Source: Brevundimonas vancanneytii
GTDB lineage: Bacteria; Pseudomonadota; Alphaproteobacteria; Caulobacterales; Caulobacteraceae
NCBI GenBank assembly: GCA_945874855.1
Contig: CAMCIP010000058.1
Span: 1-11,585 of the forward strand
Direction of reading: 5' to 3'
DNA length: 11,585 bases
In this document: positions 7,380-11,585 of the stretch, in pieces
Layout of the letters: every line of letters begins with the position of its first letter
How positions within the stretch are numbered: the stretch's first letter is position 1
The notes under the pieces: model-generated
What the model was told of the DNA's origin: nothing
The model's input: the letters and a program-made list of their open reading frames with translations, nothing else
The model's database searches: none
Made by a program: the position numbers and the translations under genes

Positions 7380-8024
7380 GTGGCCGCTCGCTCCACGTCC
7401 CAAGCCAAAGCCGCGCCACGCGCCTGGCAACGCATGTTGTCCGGCCGTCGCCTCGACCTGCTCGACCCCTCGCCTTTCGATGTGGAGATCGAGGACATCG
7501 CCCATGGCCTGGCGCGCGTCGCGCGCTGGAACGGCCAGACCCTCGGCGAGCATGCCTTTTCGGTGGCCCAGCACAGCGTGGTGGTCGAGGAGATCGTCGC
7601 GCATCTGAGGCCGGAGCTTGAGACCAAATGGCGGCTGGCCGCGCTGCTGCATGACTCCTCGGAGTATGTGATCGGAGACATGATCTCGCCGTTCAAGGCG
7701 GCTCTGGGGGTCAGCTACAAGGACTTCGAGGCCCGGCTGGAAACAGCGGTCCATGTCCGCTTCGGCCTGCCGCCGAAGACGCCGCAGGCGATCAAGGACC
7801 TGATCAAGCGGGCCGACAGGATTTCAGCCTTCTATGAGGCGACCCAGCTGGCCGGCTTCACCCGTGAGGAGGCGCTGGGCTTCTTCGGGCGCCCTCCGGT
7901 CGATCTGCACCTCGAACTGAAACCCCTGCCCGCCCCGGTCGCCCAGGCCCGCTACGTCGAACGGTTCAATCAGCTGATCGCGGCACTGGGGCCGGTGCCG
8001 AAAGCGGCCCGGAGCCAGGCATGA
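7380..8024 (+). CDS. YfbR-like HD-domain phosphohydrolase
   Basis: Metal-dependent hydrolase of the HD superfamily, closest by motif to the 5'-deoxynucleotidase YfbR. Seen in 214 residues: RAWQRMLSGRRLDLLDPSP at 14-32, conserved in alphaproteobacterial members; probable ligands H65 in FSVAQHS, H91-D92 in LLHDSSEY, and D146 in KRADRIS. The segment HDSSEYVIGDMISPFK parallels the YfbR segment HDASEVLTGDLPTPVK. The likely substrate is a nucleoside monophosphate, but specificity cannot be read from sequence. GTG at 7380 is chosen because the conserved N-terminal motif begins well before the next ATG, and AGGA lies eight bases upstream. The stop overlaps the start of the NrtR-like gene in ATGA, so the two are translationally coupled. 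Confidence 0.85.
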   Translation: MAARSTSQAKAAPRAWQRMLSGRRLDLLDPSPFDVEIEDIAHGLARVARWNGQTLGEHAFSVAQHSVVVEEIVAHLRPELETKWRLAALLHDSSEYVIGDMISPFKAALGVSYKDFEARLETAVHVRFGLPPKTPQAIKDLIKRADRISAFYEATQLAGFTREEALGFFGRPPVDLHLELKPLPAPVAQARYVERFNQLIAALGPVPKAARSQA

Positions 8025-8968
8025 CCGCGGGCCCGCCGGGCGACGGCGGCGTCCGCATCGGCCTGTCCGCCGTGGTCATCGGCCTGCGCGACGCCCGGGC
8101 GGCCGTGCTGACGGCGCCCGGCGACTCCCCCGAGGCCGCCCTGCCTTTCGGCCCGTTCGACCCGGTCCGGGACCGCACCTTCGAGCGGGCCCTGCGCGAC
8201 TTCGTCACGGCCCAGACCGGCTTTCGACCCGGCTTCGTCGAGCAGCTCTACACCTTTGGCGACGCCGGCCGTGCCTCGCCCCGGGCGACGCCGGGGCCCA
8301 GCGGTGCCCGAGAGGTCTCCGTGGGCTATCTGGCCCTGACGGTCGACGCCGTCGATCCCCCCGGAGCCGAGGCACGGTGGGCGCCGGTGCTGGACTTCTT
8401 CCCGTGGGAGGATCATCGCCGCGGCCGCCCCGCGCTGCTGGCGCCGCTCATCGAACGCCTGGAGCGGTGGGCGGGGACCGACGACCGCCGCCGCCTGCGG
8501 GTCCAGACCCTGTTCGCCACAACCCCGGACGCCCGCTGGTCCGAAAGCCGTGTGCTGGAGCGCTATGAACTGCTCTATGAGGCCGGTCTGGTCGCGGAGG
8601 CGGCCCGCGACCGCGACCAGGCCCCGTCCACCGTGGCGCCGGGCCGGGCCATGGCCTCGGACCATCGCCGCATCCTGGCCACAGGATTGGGCCGTCTCCG
8701 GTCCAAGCTGCGCTACCGCCCTGTCCTGTTCGACCTGACCCCTTCGACCTTCACCCTGTCGCAGTTGCAGGCCGCGGCCGAGGCCGTGGCCGGCATCGCC
8801 CTGCACAAGCAGAATTTCCGCCGCGGGGTGGAGCGGACCGGACTGGTCGCGCCGACCGGCGGCTTCTCCACCGGGACGGGCGGCCGCCCGGCCGCCCTGT
8901 TCCGCGCCACAGGCGTGGACCCGGCCGACGGCCAGGCCCCCGGTCTGCCCCTGCCCATCCAGCGCTGA
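8021..8968 (+). CDS. NrtR-like regulator: degenerate Nudix domain plus winged helix
   Basis: The 315-residue protein has a Nudix-like fold at about 10-160 and a C-terminal winged-helix at about 230-300 with the typical FTLSQLQAAAEAVAG, KQNFRRGVERTGLVAPTG and GRPAALFRATG. This is the architecture of NrtR, a transcriptional repressor of NAD metabolism in which the Nudix domain senses ADP-ribose or related nucleotides. The Nudix box here has lost its catalytic glutamates: where REUXEE is expected the sequence reads LRDFVTAQTG (58-67). It should therefore bind rather than hydrolyse. A ribosome-binding GGAG lies six bases before ATG. Coupling to the HD hydrolase suggests joint action on nucleotide pools. 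No NAD-biosynthesis gene lies in the window, so its regulon is unknown. Confidence 0.8.
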   Translation: MTAGPPGDGGVRIGLSAVVIGLRDARAAVLTAPGDSPEAALPFGPFDPVRDRTFERALRDFVTAQTGFRPGFVEQLYTFGDAGRASPRATPGPSGAREVSVGYLALTVDAVDPPGAEARWAPVLDFFPWEDHRRGRPALLAPLIERLERWAGTDDRRRLRVQTLFATTPDARWSESRVLERYELLYEAGLVAEAARDRDQAPSTVAPGRAMASDHRRILATGLGRLRSKLRYRPVLFDLTPSTFTLSQLQAAAEAVAGIALHKQNFRRGVERTGLVAPTGGFSTGTGGRPAALFRATGVDPADGQAPGLPLPIQR

Positions 8969-8985
8969 CCCGGCCACGACGGCCC

Positions 8986-9011
8986 TTGCGGCCCGGACCG
9001 GGGATGATTAG
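8986..9011 (+). promoter_or_regulatory. Possible promoter of tRNA-Ser
   Basis: TTGCGG (8986-8991) and GATTAG (9006-9011), 14 bases apart, resemble the vegetative promoter of Caulobacter (TTGACG with a GCTA-type -10). The position, about 40 bases before the mature tRNA, is right but the match is weak. Confidence 0.3.
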
Positions 9012-9050
9012 AGAGACCGCTCGCTTTCGACCGAGCGTCTACGGCCCCGC

Positions 9051-9140
<90 letters not shown>

Positions 9141-9313
9141 CTGCCCCTCGCCACAAATCTCTCTGCGGGCCGGGCGAGACCAGAAAATCCCGTTGTATTA
9201 CAGGGTTTCCCCAAACTGGCTCCGCACTGCGCTTGCCAGGGAACGGCCGGTTTTCTCTCCGAAAGCCCGTATAGTCTCCAGACCTCCGCACCGTGGCGAT
9301 TTGGTGTGGAGCT

Positions 9314-9367
9314 AAAAACCACAAGCTATTTCAGTTAGATATCGGCTCAGGGAACTGAGTGGTTTTT
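9314..9367. repeat. Compound inverted repeat, possible terminator or structured RNA
   Basis: AAAAACCAC (9314-9322) pairs perfectly with GTGGTTTTT (9359-9367). Inside, TCAGTT (9331-9336) pairs with AACTGA (9353-9358), so the right arm is 15 contiguous bases while the left arm carries an 8-base bulge. A competing small hairpin, CTCAG-GGAA-CTGAG (9346-9359), has a GNRA-type loop. The U-rich right arm would let it act as a terminator after the tRNA, on either strand. A small RNA or an element end are other options. Confidence 0.4.
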
Positions 9368-9494
9368 GGAGCGCCTCGGCAACCGGGGTCAACCCGTGGC
9401 GAACCGGCGCCTCCCCATCCGCTCTTGTGCAAGACCCAAACAGACCTGAGCAAAGGGCTCCAAGAACACTCTGTGGCGCTTCAAGCGGGCTCGA

Positions 9495-9520
9495 TTGACG
9501 TTGGCTTACCGGCCTACCCT
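9495..9520 (+). promoter_or_regulatory. Possible promoter of the accessory cassette
   Basis: TTGACG (9495-9500) is an exact match to the -35 of the Caulobacter vegetative consensus; CCTACCCT (9513-9520), 12 bases later, is a partial match to its -10 (GCTANAWC). It would give a leader of about 135 bases before the first cassette gene. Confidence 0.35.
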
Positions 9521-9663
9521 TGAGCGGCCGGCGCGGCGTCAAGACACAGCAACCCGGGAGGCGATTACGCAAAATCAGCGCGTTAACGCCATTGCTTTTC
9601 CAAGTGTTAGCTACGTCAGCCTACTCTGCATTCAATTCAGGTTTCTTTGTCGAGATTTGCAGG

Positions 9664-10065
9664 ATGAACTACTCATACGAACAGCAGGGTCGGCGCGTGA
9701 TTGTCGGGGTCGCGGTCGTGCTTGGCTTTGGCATGGCCGCGCTGGGCCTCGCCTATAGCGCGCCTTGGTACTTCACCGCGATACCGACGCTTTCCGCGCT
9801 CATGGCTTTGGTGATCTTCATACAGAACAGCCAAAGCGGTCTTCGTTTTGAAGGCGACGCGCTGACGCTCTTCAAGGATCGGTGGCGCCGCGTCATAGAT
9901 CTCGGGACCATCCGCGGCGTTCGCGTCACCCAATGGTCGGACGGTCAGCCCAGCATATGGCTCGATCTCGATCACGCACCTGCCTACCGGCTGCCAGGCT
10001 ACTGCTTCGGTTCGACGGCACCGCTCCTGGACGCCTTCCGGAAGCGCGGGATTGCCGTCGCCTAG
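9664..10065 (+). CDS. Two-TM protein with PH-like C-terminal part, function unknown
   Basis: A 133-residue protein. Residues about 12-31 and 35-55 are hydrophobic and should form a membrane hairpin. The rest, starting FEGDALTLFKDRWRRVIDL and continuing with IRGVRVTQWSDGQPSIWLDL, looks like the small beta-rich bacterial PH-like domain found after two TM segments in YcxB-type proteins; this is a judgement from pattern. The frame is open further upstream, but the added N-terminus is basic and composition-poor, so ATG 9664 is preferred; its ribosome-binding site is weak (GCAGG directly before ATG). It is the first gene of a three-gene cassette and its stop abuts the next start. Some PH-like membrane proteins are immunity proteins, but no toxin is seen next to it. 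Confidence 0.65.
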   Translation: MNYSYEQQGRRVIVGVAVVLGFGMAALGLAYSAPWYFTAIPTLSALMALVIFIQNSQSGLRFEGDALTLFKDRWRRVIDLGTIRGVRVTQWSDGQPSIWLDLDHAPAYRLPGYCFGSTAPLLDAFRKRGIAVA

Positions 10066-10458
10066 GTGAGTGTGGACATCATGGACTTCATCATCTTGCT
10101 GCTGACCTTCCTGATTTCGAAGCTGCTCGTCCTGGCACCACCCTTTGCTGTCTGGCGCTCACTCTTGATGCCCGCCTCGGGACGGGCGGCATGGCTCTAT
10201 CACGCGCTGGCGTTGATCGGCCCCTCCGTCGTCGCCTTTATCTTCGTCGTATTGATGTGGCTTCCAACCTATTCTGGGCAATGCGGAGGCTGGCTCGGAG
10301 AGACCTCCCCCTGCAGCGGTTTAGGCCAGTATGCGATAGAAACCATGTTTTGGGCCGCCATGAGCTTGGTCATGCCTAGCCTCCTGGGGATGCTGCTTGG
10401 CGTCTCTGTGCTAATCGTTTTGTTGATCAGGCACCGCGTGTCCCGCCCGGCTGCGTGA
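10066..10458 (+). CDS. Small multi-TM membrane protein, function unknown
   Basis: A 130-residue protein with hydrophobic segments at about 5-30, 42-67 and 88-122, the last long enough for one long or two short helices. A short loop between the second and third contains two cysteines (CGGW and SPCSG), which would be periplasmic if the N-terminus is cytosolic, and could form a disulfide. No family recognised. The start is uncertain: GTG 10066 follows the previous stop directly, GTG 10072 is next, and ATG 10081 has the purine-rich AGGTGAG ten bases upstream and may be the real one. The gap to the next gene is 12 bases. Codon choice is less GC-biased than in the flagellar or metabolic genes, consistent with acquired DNA. 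Confidence 0.65.
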   Translation: MSVDIMDFIILLLTFLISKLLVLAPPFAVWRSLLMPASGRAAWLYHALALIGPSVVAFIFVVLMWLPTYSGQCGGWLGETSPCSGLGQYAIETMFWAAMSLVMPSLLGMLLGVSVLIVLLIRHRVSRPAA

Positions 10459-10470
10459 GTAAAGGGCACC

Positions 10471-11172
10471 ATGACCCATTTCAGATGCCTCATTCGTGGC
10501 GAGGGCTTTCTGGGTATCCTCGAGGGGCGCGACGGCTCGATCGGCTTCTATGTCAACCGCCCGGTCGAGGCGGTCGATGCCGAGCAGGCCCGCCTAGCCG
10601 TCCTCGAAGTGTTCGAAGCGGAGCTGGCAAGCCTAGGCTGGGGGGACAAGGGAGGGCGCGTCGTTGTCGAGGAAATCGATAGGATCGAGGCATCAGAAAT
10701 TGCCTCGATCGCGCAAGGCTTCGTGGTCTTTCCGGACTCGGATGCCGACGCCAAGCCCGGGGAGACGGACATGCAAACGCCGTTCTTGCTGATCGCGGCC
10801 TCGGGGTTCTCGGTATATTCCGATGCGCTGCCCGAGCCATGGCTACTGACTAGGAGGGCCATGAACAGTTTCCGCAACGCAATCTGCTACGACGCCTCAG
10901 GAACCGCCCGTACCATCACCGATGTAGTCCCGCTGCGCCAAATGACACTGTACGATCGCATGCTTCCCTGGCGCCAGATTCCGGTTCGGCTTGTGCTTCA
11001 GCCGGGACCAGTTTTGTCGCTCGCCGATATTCGTACCAGACTCGTTTCAGCGCTAAAGGGCGAGAATGAAATCGCCGATTTCCTGAAAATTCCAGTCAAT
11101 GAAGCCAGCGCAAGGCTGAAAAAGGCGGGGTCAGCCCTCGAGCTGATCGAGACTGCAAAATCGATCGTTTGA
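10471..11172 (+). CDS. Two-part cytosolic protein, function unknown
   Basis: A 233-residue protein without signal peptide or TM segment. The N-terminal part (1-90: MTHFRCLIRGEGFLG, IGFYVNRPVEAVDAEQA, ending GFVVFPDSD) looks like a small conserved hypothetical family with pattern xxFxCLIRGExF...GFYVTRxVEA...GFxFFP, which normally ends at this point. The C-terminal part (about 101-233) starts MQTPFLLIAASGFSVY and contains WLLTRRAMNSFRNAICYDAS and MLPWRQIPVRLVL; I recognise no function. The junction contains ATG 10771 with GGGGAGA five bases before it, so the ORF looks like two once-separate genes joined, or one with an internal start. AAAGGGC precedes ATG 10471. It is the last gene of the cassette. 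Confidence 0.7.
   Translation: MTHFRCLIRGEGFLGILEGRDGSIGFYVNRPVEAVDAEQARLAVLEVFEAELASLGWGDKGGRVVVEEIDRIEASEIASIAQGFVVFPDSDADAKPGETDMQTPFLLIAASGFSVYSDALPEPWLLTRRAMNSFRNAICYDASGTARTITDVVPLRQMTLYDRMLPWRQIPVRLVLQPGPVLSLADIRTRLVSALKGENEIADFLKIPVNEASARLKKAGSALELIETAKSIV
10759..10773 (+). promoter_or_regulatory. Internal ribosome-binding site and start codon
   Basis: GGGGAGA (10759-10765) lies five bases before ATG 10771, in frame with the surrounding ORF and at the boundary between its two parts. Initiation here would give a separate 133-residue protein of the C-terminal part. This site looks stronger than the one at the annotated start. Confidence 0.45.
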
Positions 11173-11296
11173 CGAGATTCACCCGCCGGTGCCAGATATC
11201 AGTGCTGTCAGGATACCGACTGCAGGCCGAAAGCCCCTCCCTCCGCGTCGATCAGGCAGCAGCGGTCGCGGCCGCCCGGGTCCGGTGAGCTTCGAC
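11173..11296. other. Short spacer between cassette and miniature element
   Basis: I see no gene, tRNA, terminator with T-run or direct repeat here. With the miniature element and the start of the IS it makes up the gene-free stretch from 11173 to 11488. Confidence 0.5.
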
Positions 11297-11383
11297 TGGC
11301 CTGCGCCCATTGAAGTGGTCCATCCATCCAAAATGGTCCTGCGACCAACATAAGGGATGGATCACTTCACGGGGGTCAGACCA
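11297..11383. mobile_element. 87-bp miniature inverted-repeat element related to the adjacent IS
   Basis: The left 29 bases (11297-11325, starting TGGCCTGCGCCC) and the inverted right 29 bases (11355-11383, reading TGGTCTGACCCC from the outside) match at 23 of 29 positions, including TGAAGTG and TCCATCC. A second dyad, TGGTC-CTGC-GACCA (11334-11347), lies at the exact centre, so the whole unit can fold into one long hairpin. The outer ends, TGG...CCA, resemble the neighbouring IS end at 11388 (TGGCCTGCCCCCG...GTGATCCA). It is read as a MITE-like, non-coding derivative mobilised by an IS3-family transposase, or as the remains of two IS ends. No matching 3-4 bp target duplication is visible (left flank CGAC, right flank CATT). 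Confidence 0.65.
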
Positions 11384-11387
11384 CATT

Positions 11388-11585
11388 TGGCCTGCCCCCG
11401 ATGGGTGATCCAGTTTCGATGTTAGCGCACGGCGGACTGGTCCGCACCCCGACCTTGGACCGCCAGTGATGAGAATCTGGCCAGTTCCTTAGCCCTCCGG
11501 GGGTGGTATCCCGAGGAGCGCCTGCGCTTGCTCCATCGGGGTTTTCCAGCCGAGGGAGCCATGCGGTCGTAGCGTGTTGTACTCT
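11388..11585 (-). mobile_element. IS3-family insertion sequence, truncated by window end
   Basis: The element's transposase gene runs on the minus strand and ends at 11489. About 100 bases beyond the stop lies TGGCCTGCCCCCGATGGGTG (from 11388), which has the TG start and C-rich body common at IS3-family ends and is similar to both ends of the miniature element next to it. This is taken as the right inverted repeat. The left end is outside the window. Confidence 0.65.
11489..11585 (-). CDS. IS3-family transposase OrfB, C-terminal fragment
   Basis: Reading the minus strand from base 11584 gives 31 residues and a TAA stop: EYNTLRPHGSLGWKTPMEQA and a Pro-rich end. YNxxRPHGSLGxxTP is the hallmark of the C-terminus of the rve-type integrase (DDE) transposases of the IS3 family, just after the catalytic glutamate region. 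The rest of the gene is outside the window, so whether the element is intact cannot be judged. Confidence 0.85.
   Translation of the reverse strand, partial: EYNTLRPHGSLGWKTPMEQAQALLGIPPPEG

Larger units (their letters stand above)
9141..9663. other. 520-base region without a convincing gene
   Basis: Short frames here have no ribosome-binding site or recognisable protein motif. The region is less GC-rich than the DNA before the tRNA. It holds a structured segment (9314-9367) and a possible promoter (9495-9520), annotated separately. No integrase remnant or direct repeat of the tRNA end was found. Confidence 0.6.

Noticed and set aside
9312..9572. Minus-strand ORF of 86 codons after tRNA-Ser
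   Set aside because: No ribosome-binding site, no recognisable motif, and it runs through the compound stem-loop region.
11208..11351. Minus-strand frame of 47 codons running from the miniature element towards the cassette
   Set aside because: It could be imagined as the start of an IS OrfA, but it has no helix-turn-helix pattern and ends too soon.

Overview
The window reads as chromosomal DNA of an alphaproteobacterium of the family Caulobacteraceae, most likely Brevundimonas or a close relative. The evidence is the GC-rich coding sequence with strong third-position bias, a flbT-flaF-flagellin cluster of the Caulobacter type divergent from a TPR-glycosyltransferase gene, and alphaproteobacterial versions of ExoD, an HD hydrolase and an NrtR-like regulator. 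No database search was run; every family call is by recognition of motifs in the sequence.

Layout. Bases 1-825 hold the 3' part of an isovaleryl-CoA dehydrogenase gene (leucine catabolism). An ExoD-family membrane protein follows (889-1563). Bases 1668-3456 are a minus-strand flagellin module: flbT, then flaF (overlapping by 41 bases), then a flagellin gene with its own sigma-54-type promoter, a hairpin in its 5' leader and a strong intrinsic terminator. Divergent from flbT is a plus-strand gene for a TPR plus glycosyltransferase-like protein (3594-5387) of the FlbA/FlmG kind, expected to act on flagellin. Together these cover flagellin synthesis, post-transcriptional control and probable modification.

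Bases 5423-8968 are plus-strand housekeeping or uncharacterised genes: a 50-residue acidic protein with a SFPASDP motif, a MoxR-type AAA+ ATPase without its usual VWA partner, a lipoprotein, and a translationally coupled pair made of a YfbR-like HD phosphohydrolase and a Nudix/winged-helix NrtR-like regulator whose Nudix box has lost its glutamates.

A tRNA-Ser(CGA) gene (9051-9140) marks a change of character. After about 520 bases without a convincing gene comes a compact three-gene plus-strand cassette (9664-11172) with visibly less GC-biased codons: a two-TM protein with a PH-like C-terminal part, a multi-TM protein, and a two-part cytosolic protein with an internal ribosome-binding site. 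I do not recognise a function for the cassette. It is followed by an 87-bp near-palindromic miniature element (11297-11383), which lies 4 bp from the end of an IS3-family insertion sequence that runs off the window. The 9.1-11.6 kb part is best read as accessory DNA beside a tRNA gene; the miniature element and the cassette are the least explained parts of the window.
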